DNA from: Thalassolituus hydrocarboniclasticus | GTDB taxonomy: Bacteria; Pseudomonadota; Gammaproteobacteria; Pseudomonadales; Oceanobacteraceae | Direction of reading: 5' to 3' | Length of the DNA: 64,000 nt | Assembly: GCF_025345565.1 (NCBI RefSeq) | Contig: NZ_CP054475.1 | Span: 3,327,129-3,391,128 of the forward strand | Part shown: piece after piece, positions 26,394 through 36,864 of the stretch | Position numbering within the stretch: position 1 is the stretch's first letter | Layout of the letters: each line of letters starts with the position of its first letter | Notes under the pieces: model-generated | Databases searched by the model: none | Seen by the model: only the letters and a program-made list of their open reading frames with translations | Told to the model about the DNA's origin: nothing | Made by a program: the position numbers and the translations under genes

Positions 26394-27134
26394 TCAGCGC
26401 ACCGCTTCCTGCAATAAGCGAATCAGTTGCGGCCCCTGCGGGTGTTCGCGGTTGACATAAACCACGTGCGGAAAGGTGGAGATAATGGTGTCCGAAAATT
26501 GCAGCCGGTTAACGTCCAGCTTATGTAACCTGGCGTAGTACCAGCCGGTATCCTCAACACTGAGCACATAATCCACCCGCCCTTCGGCCAGCATCAGAAT
26601 GCCCTGATCAAGGTTGTTAACAAAGACCGGCTGCATACCGGCATCAATAAAGGGCGTTATAAAGGCACCAGCGGAACCGGAACGGATAGTCGCCAGGGTT
26701 TTACCCTTTAACTCGTCGAGACTGCTCCAGCGAAATGGTGTCTGCTGTCTCTGACGAAAAAGCCCCATGCGGATAGCCGCCGGCGCCAGAGTAATCACCT
26801 GCGCATGCTCACTGTCTGCTCTGGCCGGAAAAAAACTCGCCAGCCAGCCGCTGGACTTATTCACCGCCAGCGGTGCCCTTGCCGGTGGCAGATATTCCGC
26901 ACCGGCATACCAGTTGTAAGGTTTAAGCAGCTGATTGAGCAGGCGGAACGACAGACCATCGCCATCGGTACCGACGCTGGTAAAGGGAGGATATTCGATG
27001 GCCAGAACCCGAATATGAACAGGCTGTGGTGCACGCTCAGCCGAATGGTTGCTGCCCATAATCAGCACTGCAATGCCTGACAACAGCGCCAGAAACAGCA
27101 GTATCCGCAACAGCCCAACCAGAGACAGGCCCAT
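26394..27134 (-). CDS. Membrane-anchored or secreted binding protein, family 3-like
   Basis: About 246 residues from the ATG at 27134, preceded by GGAGAG; the frame is open further upstream. An N-terminal hydrophobic segment (VGLLRILLFLALLSGIAVLIM) lacks an obvious signal peptidase site and may stay as an anchor. The body has the SBP_bac_3 pattern (IEYPPFTSVGTDGDGLSFRLL, core IEYPPF; LKGKTLATIRSGSAG; ILMLAEGRVDYVLSVEDTGWY). There are no transporter genes nearby. The ligand is unknown. Confidence 0.7.
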   Translation of the reverse strand: MGLSLVGLLRILLFLALLSGIAVLIMGSNHSAERAPQPVHIRVLAIEYPPFTSVGTDGDGLSFRLLNQLLKPYNWYAGAEYLPPARAPLAVNKSSGWLASFFPARADSEHAQVITLAPAAIRMGLFRQRQQTPFRWSSLDELKGKTLATIRSGSAGAFITPFIDAGMQPVFVNNLDQGILMLAEGRVDYVLSVEDTGWYYARLHKLDVNRLQFSDTIISTFPHVVYVNREHPQGPQLIRLLQEAVR

Positions 27135-27296
27135 AACACTCTCCGAAAATCCGGCTTCCAGCAGTGATATCTCCCTGAACGGCACCCACTGACTGACCAT
27201 AAAAAACAAAGCGCAGCGCGAAAGGCTCCGCTGTACATTGCACTTACAGTTTAGCCTGCGTCTAATACGGAGTTACAGCAATAAAAGCGATGTCCG

Positions 27297-27821
27297 ATGA
27301 AACTACTGATCAGCGCCTGCCTGCTGGGACAACCGGTACGCTACGATGGCCGCGCCAACGATGACAAAACCGACAACTTCCGCCACCAGTTACAGCGCTG
27401 GCAAGAGGCGGGGATTCTGATTCCTGTTTGTCCTGAAGTCGCCGGAGGTTTGCCGACGCCTCGTCCGGCTGCAGAAATTGATCAGGGAGATGGTGAGGCG
27501 GTTTTGCAGGGCAAGGCACGCATCATTTCACGTGACAGAGAAGATTTTACCCGCGAGTTTATCGATGGTGCTCAACAGGCACTCGCCAGCGCCCGCCGTC
27601 ACGGCGCGGTTGCAGCCCTGCTGGCGGCACGCTCTCCATCCTGTGGCAGTGATGGTATTTATAATGGTGAGTTTAATGCCACGCTGCGCAATGGAATGGG
27701 CGTAACCGCAGCCCTGCTGAGCGGGCACGGCATTCCCTGCTTCAGCCCGGAGATGTTTCCTGAGCTGCTGCAATGGCTCAGGCAGCAACATCCGATATTC
27801 GCCCGGCAATTTATTGATTAA
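27297..27821 (+). CDS. DUF523 family protein
   Basis: A 174-residue protein that follows the family from end to end: ISACLLGQPVRYDG, PVCPEVAGGLPTPRP, ARSPSCGSDGIYNGEF and GMGVTAALLSGHGIPCFSPE. Conserved cysteines (CLLG, CPE, SCG) suggest a metal or Fe-S site. The function is unknown; an adjacent DUF1722 domain, sometimes fused, is absent here. Confidence 0.92.
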   Translation: MKLLISACLLGQPVRYDGRANDDKTDNFRHQLQRWQEAGILIPVCPEVAGGLPTPRPAAEIDQGDGEAVLQGKARIISRDREDFTREFIDGAQQALASARRHGAVAALLAARSPSCGSDGIYNGEFNATLRNGMGVTAALLSGHGIPCFSPEMFPELLQWLRQQHPIFARQFID

Positions 27822-27839
27822 TCATAAGGCCATCTCACT

Positions 27840-28268
27840 ATGCCCCGCTTAATTGTTTTGCGCTTACATCTCCGGCCAGTGCTTGTTTGCCTTCTGTTGT
27901 TATCTGCGGCGTCTCCTGCCCAGGCTTTTTTGACTACACAGATTTATCAGGCAGGCAAAGACAGTCAGGGATTACGCATTGGCTGGCATAACGAAAATCC
28001 GGATTTTTTCTGGCGCTCTTATATCGGTGTGCAACAGGATGCCCGCTACGCCGGTGATTATTATCCGGCCGCGGGAGCTGACTGGGTAATTCCCGTGCCT
28101 GGCACACTGTCGACCTTATTTATTGGCCCACGGCTGCAGTTTGATGCAGACAAAACTGCAGGTATTCATGCCGGACTGACATTATTTAAAGTGTTCGAAC
28201 TGGGCTGGCAGGGTGATGTGGAAAACCGGAAAACGCAGATGTATGCGGGATTAAACTGGAGTTTTTAA
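27840..28268 (+). CDS. Small secreted, possible outer-membrane beta protein
   Basis: A 142-residue protein with a signal peptide ending at AQA (residues about 1-29). The rest alternates hydrophobic and polar residues (LRIGWHNENPDFFWRSYIGV) and ends YAGLNWSF, with the C-terminal Phe typical of outer-membrane beta barrels. I do not recognise the family. The gene follows DUF523 by 18 bp and may be co-transcribed. Confidence 0.65.
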   Translation: MPRLIVLRLHLRPVLVCLLLLSAASPAQAFLTTQIYQAGKDSQGLRIGWHNENPDFFWRSYIGVQQDARYAGDYYPAAGADWVIPVPGTLSTLFIGPRLQFDADKTAGIHAGLTLFKVFELGWQGDVENRKTQMYAGLNWSF

Positions 28269-28334
28269 GCATCACCGCTCAAGCAGCAATTCCGGGATGC
28301 GTGACGTTAATTAATTGCGGGTATTTTGGACGTT

Positions 28335-28390
28335 GGACGAAGCTTTAAGAAATGGCGCTGGAGGATGTGCTAACGATCGCAAGCGACCTG
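28335..28390. repeat. 56-bp direct repeat, copy A (tRNA-linked)
   Basis: Identical to 28546-28601. It holds GACGAAGCTTTAAGAAATGGCGC followed by a GGAGGAT element; its core AAGAAATGGCGC matches the junction at the 3' end of the tRNA-Arg gene at 28804-28817. Confidence 0.85.
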
Positions 28391-28545
28391 TTCAGCCACT
28401 TGTCGAACCTGGGGAGGCTGTTCGTATCATCCTGATACTCACCCTGCGGGCTGCGCATTAATTCGTTCCCGACGAATTAATCTCACCTTCGTTGCTTAAC
28501 GGCGGCTTCGATAATTTACTGCGTGTGATTTATTTCGGATGCTTC

Positions 28546-28601
28546 GGACGAAGCTTTAAGAAATGGCGCTGGAGGATGTGCTAACGATCGCAAGCGACCT
28601 G
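28546..28601. repeat. 56-bp direct repeat, copy B (tRNA-linked)
   Basis: Exact copy of 28335-28390, 211 bp away. A shorter, diverged third copy (GGATGAAGTTTTAAGAAATGGCGC area, about 28794-28817) runs straight into the first tRNA-Arg. The tract 28269-28811 has no convincing gene; it also holds a hairpin CAAATGGC-TCCCG-GCCATTTG near 28693-28713. Confidence 0.85.
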
Positions 28602-28811
28602 GCCTTCGGCCTACGCACTCTTCGTTCGCAGGCTCACTGCGATTGTCTCTCGGGCATCCTGCCCTCACCCCTGCGGGCGCTTGCAGCGGACCAAATGGCT
28701 CCCGGCCATTTGTCGAACCTATGGAGGTTCTTATCCGACCGAGCTAATAACAGCTTCGATGACGTTTCAGATATTCTGGATTTTTTTGACTTCGGATGAA
28801 GTTTTAAGAAA

Positions 28812-28888
28812 TGGCGCGCTCGGGAGGATTCGAACCTCCGACCGCCTGGTTCGTAGCCAGGTACTCTATCCAGCTGAGCTACGAGCGC
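28812..28888 (-). tRNA. tRNA-Arg(ACG), copy 2
   Basis: A 77-nt cloverleaf with encoded CCA. Acceptor GCGCTCG pairs with CGAGCGC; the anticodon stem CCTGG/CCAGG holds loop CTACGAA, anticodon ACG; the T arm is GGAGG-TTCGAAT-CCTCC. A34 would be edited to inosine by TadA to read CGN codons. It is identical to the copy at 28938-29014. Confidence 0.97.
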
Positions 28889-28937
28889 GCATCAGGTATA
28901 ACAATTCACGAAGGGGCATTCTGTCTTGGGGAAAGAA

Positions 28938-29014
28938 TGGCGCGCTCGGGAGGATTCGAACCTCCGACCGCCTGGTTCGTAGCCAGGTACTCTATCCAGC
29001 TGAGCTACGAGCGC
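28938..29014 (-). tRNA. tRNA-Arg(ACG), copy 1
   Basis: The same 77-nt cloverleaf with encoded CCA and ACG anticodon as its neighbour, 49 bp upstream in the transcript. It lies in the usual csrA-tRNA-Ser-tRNA-Arg order and is probably processed from one precursor. Confidence 0.97.
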
Positions 29015-29092
29015 GCATCGTGGGGCGCGTATTATAGGGAGTCAGTGCTAACTGTCAACGCTTTTAATACACATCTGCGGGAGCAGAAAACG

Positions 29093-29182
29093 TGGCGGAG
29101 AGAGAGGGATTCGAACCCTCGATAGGGGTAAACCTATACACCCTTAGCAGGGGTGCGCCTTCAGCCACTCGGCCATCTCTCC
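29093..29182 (-). tRNA. tRNA-Ser(GCT)
   Basis: A 90-nt class II tRNA with encoded CCA. Acceptor GGAGAGA pairs with TCTCTCC; anticodon loop CTGCTAA gives GCT, reading AGC/AGU; the long variable arm GTATAGGTTTACCCCTAT is typical of serine tRNA (paired TATAGG/CCTAT part). It stands between csrA and the tRNA-Arg genes. Confidence 0.97.
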
Positions 29183-29250
29183 AGTTCACGGCGCGCATGA
29201 TACCACGTTCCTGCAAAAATCAAAGGAAAAATTTTAACAAAATTAAGGTG

Positions 29251-29457
29251 TTAGTAATTCCCGTGACTTTCGTCGTGACCTTCGTCACCATCTTTCTCGC
29301 GCTGGATGCGCTGGTAAATCTCTTCACGGTGTACGGCAACTTCTTTTGGTGCGTTAACACCAATGCGTACCTGGTTTCCTTTAACGCCTAAGACAGTCAC
29401 GGTGACTTCGTCACCAACCATCAAAGTTTCGCCTACGCGACGGGTTAAAATAAGCAT
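29251..29457 (-). CDS. csrA: Carbon storage regulator CsrA
   Basis: A 68-residue protein: [48 protein letters not shown] (core [17 protein letters not shown]). Conserved Leu4 and Arg44 regions for RNA binding are present. CsrA dimers bind GGA motifs in mRNA leaders and control translation and stability. The C-terminal tail ([12 protein letters not shown]) is acidic and His-rich, variable among species. It is downstream of lysC in the alaS-lysC-csrA order. Confidence 0.97.
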   Translation of the reverse strand: MLILTRRVGETLMVGDEVTVTVLGVKGNQVRIGVNAPKEVAVHREEIYQRIQREKDGDEGHDESHGNY

Positions 29458-29594
29458 AGGAGTTCTCCTGACATTCCTGTTCGGTTCTAGGGTGCTTTGG
29501 CGGTTAAGCCGATATTCTCACGTCCCAATGCTCAGTATTGACCACTATGGTCAGAAATGAAGCGAAGGCGAGGCGTTATTGAGAATATTTAGTT

Positions 29595-29629
29595 ATTAGG
29601 GGGCTCTCAGTCATTGAGCGCCCCCTAAT
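29595..29629 (-). terminator. Strong hairpin after lysC
   Basis: ATTAGGGGGC pairs with GCCCCCTAAT, with an inner CTCA/TGAG stem. It lies just downstream of the lysC stop. The T run after it is weak, so it could also be a processing or stability hairpin ahead of csrA. Confidence 0.6.
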
Positions 29630-29651
29630 GAGGGTCGGAAAGGACGGAGGG

Positions 29652-30884
29652 TTATTCTGCCTGCTCTTCTGCATCCAGGCCGAAGGCTGTGTGCAGCGCG
29701 CGGACCGCCAGTTCCAGATACTTTTCTGCAATCACAACAGAAATCTTAATTTCGGAGGTGGTGATTGCCAGAATATTAATATTCTCGTCAGCAAGAACTT
29801 TGAACATTTTGCTGGCAACGCCGGCATGAGAACGCATGCCCACACCCACCATAGACACTTTACAGATGTCGTCAGTTCCGGTCGCTTCACGGGCATTCAG
29901 TTCTGTAGCCAGGCTGTTAAGAATTTTCAGCGCTTTCTGATAGTCGCTGCGGTTTACGGTGAAGGTGAAGTCAGTCGTACCGTCTTCAGACACGTTCTGA
30001 ACAATCATGTCCACTTCGATATTCGCGTCGCTGATTGGCACCAGAATACGGGATGCCACACCCGGAACATCGGGTACACCTTTCAGGGTAAGTTTTGCTT
30101 CGTCGCGATTGAATGCAATGCCTGAAATAACTGGATTTTCCACGGAGCTCATCTCCTCCATCGTGATCAAGGTGCCGTTACCTTCCTTAAATGAGGAAAG
30201 TACACGCAGGGGAACTTTGTACTTACCGGCAAATTCAACCGAACGAATCTGCAGAACCTTTGAACCCAGGCTGGCCATTTCCAGCATTTCTTCAAAAGTT
30301 ACTTTATCCATACGGCGTGCGGCCGGAACAACGCGCGGATCGGTGGTATATACACCATCGACGTCGGTATAAATCTGACATTCGTCTGCACCCAGTGCCG
30401 CAGCCAGTGCAACACCTGTGGTATCAGAACCACCACGACCCAGCGTAGTGATGTTGTTATCGTCATCAATCCCCTGAAAGCCAGCCACAATCACCACGCC
30501 GCCGCCATCCAGCTGCTTACGCATGGCGCTGGTGTCGATATCTTCAATACGGGCTTTCATGTAAGAGCTGTCGGTTTTGATACCAACCTGCCAACCGGTG
30601 AAAGAACGGGCATCCACACCGCGCTTCTGCAGCGCCATTGCCAGCAGGGCAATCGTCACCTGCTCGCCGGTAGATACCAGCACATCCATTTCGCGTGGAG
30701 TCGGATTTTCGGAAATGCCTTTCGCAAGACCAATCAGGCGATTGGTTTCACCGCTCATCGCGGAGACGGCAACAACTATTTGATGGCCGGCGTCGTGGAA
30801 AGACTTAACTTTATCGGCAACGGCCTCGATGCGTTCAATAGAACCTACGGATGTACCGCCGTATTTCTGTACGTATAGCGCCAT
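29652..30884 (-). CDS. lysC: Aspartate kinase
   Basis: A 410-residue monofunctional aspartokinase. The N-terminal kinase signature is [15 protein letters not shown]; the substrate region includes [21 protein letters not shown] (core [11 protein letters not shown]). Two C-terminal ACT domains (about 265-400; [12 protein letters not shown] and [16 protein letters not shown]) sense lysine and threonine. It makes aspartyl phosphate for the lysine, methionine and threonine pathways. About 150 nt of leader remain after the alaS terminator; I see no lysine riboswitch there. Confidence 0.97.
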   Translation of the reverse strand: MALYVQKYGGTSVGSIERIEAVADKVKSFHDAGHQIVVAVSAMSGETNRLIGLAKGISENPTPREMDVLVSTGEQVTIALLAMALQKRGVDARSFTGWQVGIKTDSSYMKARIEDIDTSAMRKQLDGGGVVIVAGFQGIDDDNNITTLGRGGSDTTGVALAAALGADECQIYTDVDGVYTTDPRVVPAARRMDKVTFEEMLEMASLGSKVLQIRSVEFAGKYKVPLRVLSSFKEGNGTLITMEEMSSVENPVISGIAFNRDEAKLTLKGVPDVPGVASRILVPISDANIEVDMIVQNVSEDGTTDFTFTVNRSDYQKALKILNSLATELNAREATGTDDICKVSMVGVGMRSHAGVASKMFKVLADENINILAITTSEIKISVVIAEKYLELAVRALHTAFGLDAEEQAE

Positions 30885-31035
30885 GATGTGTCTTTACTGG
30901 GATTGACTGGTTGAAGGGGCGCTCATTAAACAACAAATGTCCACAACAAGAAAGATGGCCTATTGGCTTAAAACGCAACAGTCTGATGCCGGTGTGGCCT
31001 TTATCGCAAATCCCTCTGCAATAACCAGCTTTGAT

Positions 31036-31067
31036 AAAAAAACAGCGGGCAATGCCCGCTGTTTTTT
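31036..31067 (-). terminator. Intrinsic terminator of alaS
   Basis: AACAGCGGGC, loop AAT, GCCCGCTGTT with A and T tracts on both sides, 16 bp past the alaS stop. Confidence 0.9.
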
Positions 31068-31082
31068 GTCCAGCCTGCGCGC

Positions 31083-33713
31083 TTAAGACAGCTGCGCCTG
31101 TGCCCACTTACTGAAAGCGGCCAGAGCGTCGTCAATGCCTTCCGGCTTCTGACCACCGGCCTGAGCCATTTCCGGCTTACCGCCGCCACGGCCATCGACA
31201 TAAGGCGCACACTCTTTAACCGCATCACCGGCTTTGGCTTTACCAATCAGGTCTTTGGTCACACCGGCCAGCAGTGTCACTTTGCCTTCGGTTTCCGCCG
31301 CCAGCATGATCAGCGCAGAACCCAGCTTGTTTTTCAGCTGGTCCATCGTGGTACGCAGTGCTTCGACATCAGCACCATCCAGACGGGCTGACAGCACTTT
31401 TACGCCGTTAATATCCTGCGCATTGTTCGCCAGATCGGAACCGGCACTGGAAGCCAGTTTGGATTTCAGCGCATCCAGTTCTTTTTCCAGCTGACGGTTA
31501 CGCGCCATCAGTTGCTCAACTTTGTCGCCAACGTTATCAGCCGAACCTTTCAGGTTGCGGGCAATACCGTTCAGTGTGGCTTCTTCGCGGGCAATAAAGT
31601 CCAGCGCTGCCTGACCCACGACCGCTTCAATACGGCGGATACCGGCGGCAATACCGCTTTCGCTGCTGACTTTCAGCACGCCGATATCACCGGTGCGTTT
31701 GGCGTGAGTACCACCACAAAGCTCGACCGAGAAATCATCCACACCCATCGACAGCACGCGCACTTCGTCATCGTACTTTTCGCCGAACAGTGCCATCGCA
31801 CCGGAGTTACGGGCATCGTCGATGTTCATCAGACGGGTCGTTACTTCGGTATTGGCGCGGATCTGAGCGTTAACGATGTTTTCGATCTCAGCCAGCTCTC
31901 CTGGTTTAACCGCTTCCAGATGCGAGAAGTCGAAACGCAGTTTGTCGTAAGTCACCAGCGAGCCTTTCTGACTGACATGCTCACCCAGCACTTTGCGCAG
32001 GGCAGCATGCAGCAGGTGAGTAGCCGAGTGGTGAATGGCCGTCGACTGACGCTTTTCCGCATCAACCGTTGCGGTCAGCTGGTCACCGACTTTCACCGAA
32101 CCTTCAACCAGCACGCCTTTGTGCAGGTGGTTTTTGCCTTCTTTGCTGGTGTCTTTCACCTGGAAGACAACGCCGTTGGCTTTCAGGAAACCGGTATCAC
32201 CCGCCTGACCACCGCTTTCGGCATAAAAGGCGGTTTCATCCAGCACCAGTACAGCTTCATCACCGGCATTCAGTTGTTCAACCGCCACACCGTCTTTAAA
32301 CAGGGCTTTCACGCTGCCGGTATTTTCCAGCTGGGTGTAACCAAGGAATTCAGTTGTTCCGTCGATTTCCAGACCTTTGCCGTAGTTACCGGCAAAGTTA
32401 CCGGCTGAGCGGGCCATTTCGCGCTGCTTATCCATCGCTGCGTTGAAGCCGTCTTCGTCGACTTTCAGGTCGCGCTCACGGGCAACGTCGGCGGTCAGAT
32501 CCAGCGGGAAACCGTAGGTGTCGTACAGCTTGAAGGCGGTTTCACCGGGAATGGTGTCGCCTTTCAGATCCGCGATAGCATCGTTCAGAATCGCCATGCC
32601 TTTATCCAGCGTTTTGGCGAACTGTTCTTCTTCCAGACGCAGCACTTTTTCGACGTGCGCCTGCAGCGTACGCAATTCCGGATAGGCTTCGCCCATCTGT
32701 TCAACCAATGCACCCACCAGCTTGTGGAAGAAACCAACCGACGCCCCCAGCATATGACCGTGACGTACAGCGCGGCGGATAATACGGCGCAGCACATAAC
32801 CGCGGCCTTCGTTGGATGGCAGCACGCCATCAACAATCAGGAAGCTGGTTGAACGGATATGGTCGGCGATGACGCGCAGAGACTTGTTCTCGGTATCTTT
32901 GCAGCCGGTCAGTTCGCCGGCCGCCGCGAGCAGCGCCTGGAACAGATCGATTTCGTAGTTGCTGTGCACGCCCTGCATGATTGCCGAGATACGCTCAAGA
33001 CCCATACCGGTATCAACAGAAGGCTTCGGCAGTGGGATCATCTCGCCATCAGGCTGACGATCAAACTGCATAAATACGTTGTTCCAGATTTCGATAAAGC
33101 GGTCGCCATCTTCTTCCGGTGATCCCGGAGGCCCGCCCCAGATATGTTCGCCATGGTCGAAGAAGATTTCAGTACACGGACCGCACGGGCCGGTATCACC
33201 CATCGCCCAGAAGTTATCGGAGGCGTAGCGGGCGCCTTTGTTATCTCCGATACGGACGATTTTTTCCGCCGGAATGCCCATCTGCTTGTTCCAGATGTCA
33301 TAGGCTTCGTCGTCTTCGGCGTAGACCGTAACCATCAGTTTTTCTTTCGGCAGGTTCAGCCACTGCGGTGAGGTCAGGAATTCCCAGGCAAACTTAATCG
33401 CGTCTTCTTTAAAGTAATCGCCAAAGCTGAAGTTACCCAGCATTTCAAAGAAGGTGTGGTGACGCGCGGTGTAACCGACATTTTCCAGGTCGTTATGCTT
33501 GCCACCGGCACGCACACAGCGCTGAGACGAGGCCGCGCGGGTATAGCTGCGCTGGTCCTTACCGAGAAAACAGTCTTTGAACTGCACCATACCGGCATTG
33601 GTAAAGAGCAGGGTCGGGTCGTTACCGGGAATCAGCGGGCTGGATGGCACCACTTCATGGCCTTTGGAGGCAAAGTAATCAAGGAATGCCTTGCGAATGT
33701 CTGAGCTTTTCAT
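31083..33713 (-). CDS. alaS: Alanyl-tRNA synthetase
   Basis: An 876-residue protein of full family length. The class II catalytic core starts [17 protein letters not shown] with [10 protein letters not shown]; the editing domain has the zinc site [14 protein letters not shown] and [13 protein letters not shown]; the C-terminal domain (about 740-876) carries [15 protein letters not shown]. It charges tRNA-Ala and clears Ser- and Gly-tRNA-Ala. It is upstream of lysC in the standard order and has its own terminator. Confidence 0.98.
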   Translation of the reverse strand: MKSSDIRKAFLDYFASKGHEVVPSSPLIPGNDPTLLFTNAGMVQFKDCFLGKDQRSYTRAASSQRCVRAGGKHNDLENVGYTARHHTFFEMLGNFSFGDYFKEDAIKFAWEFLTSPQWLNLPKEKLMVTVYAEDDEAYDIWNKQMGIPAEKIVRIGDNKGARYASDNFWAMGDTGPCGPCTEIFFDHGEHIWGGPPGSPEEDGDRFIEIWNNVFMQFDRQPDGEMIPLPKPSVDTGMGLERISAIMQGVHSNYEIDLFQALLAAAGELTGCKDTENKSLRVIADHIRSTSFLIVDGVLPSNEGRGYVLRRIIRRAVRHGHMLGASVGFFHKLVGALVEQMGEAYPELRTLQAHVEKVLRLEEEQFAKTLDKGMAILNDAIADLKGDTIPGETAFKLYDTYGFPLDLTADVARERDLKVDEDGFNAAMDKQREMARSAGNFAGNYGKGLEIDGTTEFLGYTQLENTGSVKALFKDGVAVEQLNAGDEAVLVLDETAFYAESGGQAGDTGFLKANGVVFQVKDTSKEGKNHLHKGVLVEGSVKVGDQLTATVDAEKRQSTAIHHSATHLLHAALRKVLGEHVSQKGSLVTYDKLRFDFSHLEAVKPGELAEIENIVNAQIRANTEVTTRLMNIDDARNSGAMALFGEKYDDEVRVLSMGVDDFSVELCGGTHAKRTGDIGVLKVSSESGIAAGIRRIEAVVGQAALDFIAREEATLNGIARNLKGSADNVGDKVEQLMARNRQLEKELDALKSKLASSAGSDLANNAQDINGVKVLSARLDGADVEALRTTMDQLKNKLGSALIMLAAETEGKVTLLAGVTKDLIGKAKAGDAVKECAPYVDGRGGGKPEMAQAGGQKPEGIDDALAAFSKWAQAQLS

Positions 33714-33941
33714 ACGGCTGCGGGTATCCGGAAGCGGTTAGTCAAAGTTAAAGGAGAAGGAGTATAGCGGTTTGCGCGCCTCAGGCCGAGTCCCTGCACG
33801 CGTGTTCCTGCTGCTAAATATCTGTCACAGCAACAAGCTGTCAGGTCTGGCTTTTCAGGCGCAACTGTTAAAAACCACTTGACGGCATACGAATCAAAGA
33901 TAACTATATAAGCATATTCTAATTTAGAGAAAGGTGATGCT

Positions 33942-34145
33942 ATGAACGTCGATCGCATGATTTTCGCAATTGCCGGGCTGTTTATCCTGATCAGCGTTGG
34001 TCTGTCTCAGATTCACAGTATTCACTGGCTGTGGTTTACCGCGTTTGTTGGTGCCAACATGTTTCAGGCCGCATTCAGTGGTTTCTGCCCGCTGGCGATG
34101 ATTCTGAAAAAGCTGGGCGTTGATACTGGCAAAGCCTTCCAGTAA
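33942..34145 (+). CDS. DUF2892 small inner-membrane protein
   Basis: A 67-residue protein with two hydrophobic helices ([16 protein letters not shown] and [20 protein letters not shown]) ending in [12 protein letters not shown]. This is the DUF2892 / YgaP-like membrane module without the rhodanese domain. It starts at ATG with GAAAGGTG upstream. Its role is probably linked to sulfur handling, by family analogy only. Confidence 0.9.
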   Translation: MNVDRMIFAIAGLFILISVGLSQIHSIHWLWFTAFVGANMFQAAFSGFCPLAMILKKLGVDTGKAFQ

Positions 34146-34241
34146 CCACCGCTGGCGAAAATTAACCCGCTGATATTGGCCGGAATTCACAGGTTCCGGC
34201 CAACCTTCCCCGCTATAATCCCGCCGTCATCCGGAGGGTTT

Positions 34242-35207
34242 ATGCGTTCTGTATCTGTTTTACTACTTTCTTTCTGCTGTCAGGCATTTGCTGCTGACTG
34301 GCAACCCTATCCTGCCGACCTGCCGCAGTTCGATTACAGCGACAACCGCTTACAGGAGTTCTGGCCACAGCTGAATCAGGGACCCGGCCTGCCCTTTCCG
34401 GACGAAAGCGCTCTGCGCGCATTGCTGGATAAATACCCACAACTGATGAATTACAGCCAGGATCAGGCCCGTCTGCCTGAGGCACACCCGGCGCTGAAAG
34501 CGCTGTTGACTGACAATCTGCAGCCACTGGCAGAAGCCAGCCAGCAGGTCTGGCGTTTGCACTATGAAGGTCATTTTCAGCAGGCTTATGAACTTGGCCG
34601 GCAGCTCGGGCCTGTTGGTGCCATCCCGGCACTCTATTCCAAGCTGATGTATGCCGCACTGATCGTGCAGGATAAAGACGCCAAGCTGGCTCTCTTCCGT
34701 GAAGCCGCCGCCGAGTCTGAGCGTTTACTGCCTCTGGCACCTGATTATGCCTTTGCTGAATTTGGCCTGGCTTATGCCCATGCACGCATTCTGGAACTGC
34801 TGGATACCAGCGCCGCCACCGCCACGGGATTCCTCGGCGACACTCAGGACGCGATGGCAGAGTTGCAGGAACGCTATCCGCAGCAGGCGCTCTACCCGGC
34901 GATGCTGGGTGGCCTGCATGCCGGCGTAGTCGAGCGCGTCGGTTCTTTTGTTGGCCGCATCACTTACGGTTCGACCGAGACCCGGGCTCTGGAAGCATTC
35001 AAGCGCGCCCTGGAATTACAGGACAAACTGCCGGTGATCTACAACGAATACGTTAATGCTCTGGCCCGGCTGGATGCCGACAAGTACCGCGACAGAATGA
35101 TCACACTGCTGCAGCAATGCGTTACACTGCCGGTACTGAGTGCAGAAGAAGCCCTGAATCGTCAGGTCTGCGCTGATCACCTGCAACAATGGCAAGTGGC
35201 CAACTGA
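34242..35207 (+). CDS. Periplasmic TPR-like protein, unknown function
   Basis: A 321-residue protein from the ATG at 34242, after a GGAGG site. The signal peptide ends FAADW. The mature part is helical with TPR-like pairs (YEGHFQQAYELGRQLGP, AFAEFGLAYAHARILELL, ALEAFKRALELQDKLPVIYNEYVNAL; each is shown as a fragment). No catalytic motif is seen. It probably mediates protein contacts in the periplasm. A small membrane protein gene follows 24 bp later. Confidence 0.75.
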   Translation: MRSVSVLLLSFCCQAFAADWQPYPADLPQFDYSDNRLQEFWPQLNQGPGLPFPDESALRALLDKYPQLMNYSQDQARLPEAHPALKALLTDNLQPLAEASQQVWRLHYEGHFQQAYELGRQLGPVGAIPALYSKLMYAALIVQDKDAKLALFREAAAESERLLPLAPDYAFAEFGLAYAHARILELLDTSAATATGFLGDTQDAMAELQERYPQQALYPAMLGGLHAGVVERVGSFVGRITYGSTETRALEAFKRALELQDKLPVIYNEYVNALARLDADKYRDRMITLLQQCVTLPVLSAEEALNRQVCADHLQQWQVAN

Positions 35208-35231
35208 GCACTGCCATCACCGGATAGCACA

Positions 35232-35462
35232 ATGATTACTGCTCTGCTGATTGCCATGGTTCCGGCCATGGTGCTGCTGATGCTGCATCTCGCCATCGGA
35301 CCTTTCGGTCATGTGCGTTTCCTGCACTGGCATCTGCGCTGGAAAAAAATGCCGGTCTGGCTGCAACGGATACTGTTACTGCTGGCAACAGGCATTTTAG
35401 TTGCCGGTGCCAGTCATTTGCTGGGCATCTGGCAGCAGACACCACCTCTTCCTGATCGCTGA
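35232..35462 (+). CDS. Small two-helix membrane protein
   Basis: A 76-residue protein with two membrane helices (ALLIAMVPAMVLLMLHLAI and ILLLLATGILVAGASHLLGI) joined by a basic loop with HWHLRWKK. I do not recognise the family. It lies right after the TPR-like gene and may be in its operon. The ribosome-binding site is weak. Confidence 0.55.
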   Translation: MITALLIAMVPAMVLLMLHLAIGPFGHVRFLHWHLRWKKMPVWLQRILLLLATGILVAGASHLLGIWQQTPPLPDR

Positions 35463-35579
35463 AACACAGCGTTCGCCGGCATACTCCGCTAATGTGAAAT
35501 TCGGATGAATAAAAGCGGCCAATAGTGACAGCGTTGTCCGTATAATGGCTGCAGTTTTTTCACTTACCGGAGTCTCACC

Positions 35580-36863
35580 ATGCAACGTATCGTCATTATT
35601 GGCGGTGGTGCAGGCGGACTGGAACTGGCAACCCAATTAGGGCGCAAGCTCGGACGGCGCGGTAAAGCCGAAGTCGTCCTTATTGATGCCAACCCCACCC
35701 ACCTGTGGAAACCCCTGCTGCACGAAGTCGCCACCGGCGCACTGGATTCAGGAATCGATGAGCTTAACTACCGCGCCCACGGTAAGGTACACGGCTTTAG
35801 TTTTCAGCTTGGACGCATGTCTGGCCTGCTACGCGAACAACGCGAAGTGGTACTGGCACCCATTCATGACGAACAGGGCGAGCTGATCGTTCCGCAGCGT
35901 AGCGTCAGCTACGACACCCTGGTGATTGCCATCGGCAGCGTAACGAACGATTTCGGCACGCCCGGCGCTAAAGATCACTGCATTTTCCTCGACAGCCGCC
36001 AGCAAGCAGAACGCTTTCACCGCACATTGCTCAACGAATTTCTGCGAGCCAGTAACAGCGAAAATCCGCGTAATCTGGAAATTGCTATTGTCGGTGCCGG
36101 AGCAACCGGAGTGGAATTGTCTGCCGAACTGTACAACACCGCTGAAGTATTGAGCAGCTATGGCCTGAAGAACGTTTCACCAGAACAGCTGAAGGTCACC
36201 TTAATCGAAGCTGGCGAGCGCATTCTGCCAGCGCTGCCACCAAGAATATCCGCCGCCGCAACCCGTGAACTGGAAGCGCTGGGCGTAGCGGTGCGCACCG
36301 GCACCCTGATTACTGAGGCCAGTGCCGAAGGGTTTGTTACCAAAGATCAGGGCACTATTCCGGCACGCCTTAAAGTCTGGGCCGCCGGGGTAAAAGCACC
36401 GGAGTTTATGACAACACTGGGGCTGGAAACCAACCGCGCCAACCAGCTGATCGTCAATGCCAGCCTGCAGACCGAAGATAAAAATATTTTTGCTTTGGGT
36501 GATTGCTGCAGCGTAATGCACAGCGACGGCAAACCGGTACCGCCACGCGCTCAGGCTGCTCACCAACAGGCGAGCCATCTGGTCAAAGCGTTGCGAGCCC
36601 ACCATCAGGGGCAGCCGTTACCGGAATTTGTTTTCCGCGATAAAGGTTCGCTGGTTTCTCTCAGTCGCTACAGCACCGTAGGCAGCCTGATGGGCAACCT
36701 GACCAGCGGTTCGATGATGATTGAGGGGAGATTGGCACGGATTGTTTATGTGTCACTGTACCGGTTACACCAGATTGCCCTGCACGGCTACTGGCATACC
36801 CTGCTGCTGAGTCTGGTAGGTCATATCAATAAAGTAATCCGGCCGCGTCTGAAATTACACTGA
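35580..36863 (+). CDS. ndh: Type II NADH dehydrogenase
   Basis: A 427-residue flavoprotein. The FAD motif is [12 protein letters not shown] (6-17), the NADH motif [16 protein letters not shown] (about 168-183), and the late FAD site FALGDCCS (about 305). The [13 protein letters not shown] segment and the amphipathic C-terminus ([20 protein letters not shown]) that anchors the enzyme to the membrane match the NDH-2 family. It passes electrons from NADH to quinone without pumping protons. Its stop is 1 bp from the stop of a convergent AraC gene. Confidence 0.9.
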   Translation: MQRIVIIGGGAGGLELATQLGRKLGRRGKAEVVLIDANPTHLWKPLLHEVATGALDSGIDELNYRAHGKVHGFSFQLGRMSGLLREQREVVLAPIHDEQGELIVPQRSVSYDTLVIAIGSVTNDFGTPGAKDHCIFLDSRQQAERFHRTLLNEFLRASNSENPRNLEIAIVGAGATGVELSAELYNTAEVLSSYGLKNVSPEQLKVTLIEAGERILPALPPRISAAATRELEALGVAVRTGTLITEASAEGFVTKDQGTIPARLKVWAAGVKAPEFMTTLGLETNRANQLIVNASLQTEDKNIFALGDCCSVMHSDGKPVPPRAQAAHQQASHLVKALRAHHQGQPLPEFVFRDKGSLVSLSRYSTVGSLMGNLTSGSMMIEGRLARIVYVSLYRLHQIALHGYWHTLLLSLVGHINKVIRPRLKLH

Positions 36864-36864
36864 T

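Noticed and set aside
28681..29125. Plus-strand frames with GGFEPPTAWFVARYSIQLSYER repeated
   Set aside because: They are antisense reads through the two tRNA-Arg genes, a well-known false protein.
30885..31035. Lysine riboswitch in front of lysC
   Set aside because: The leader is about 150 nt, shows no recognisable L-box core and no terminator hairpin of its own.
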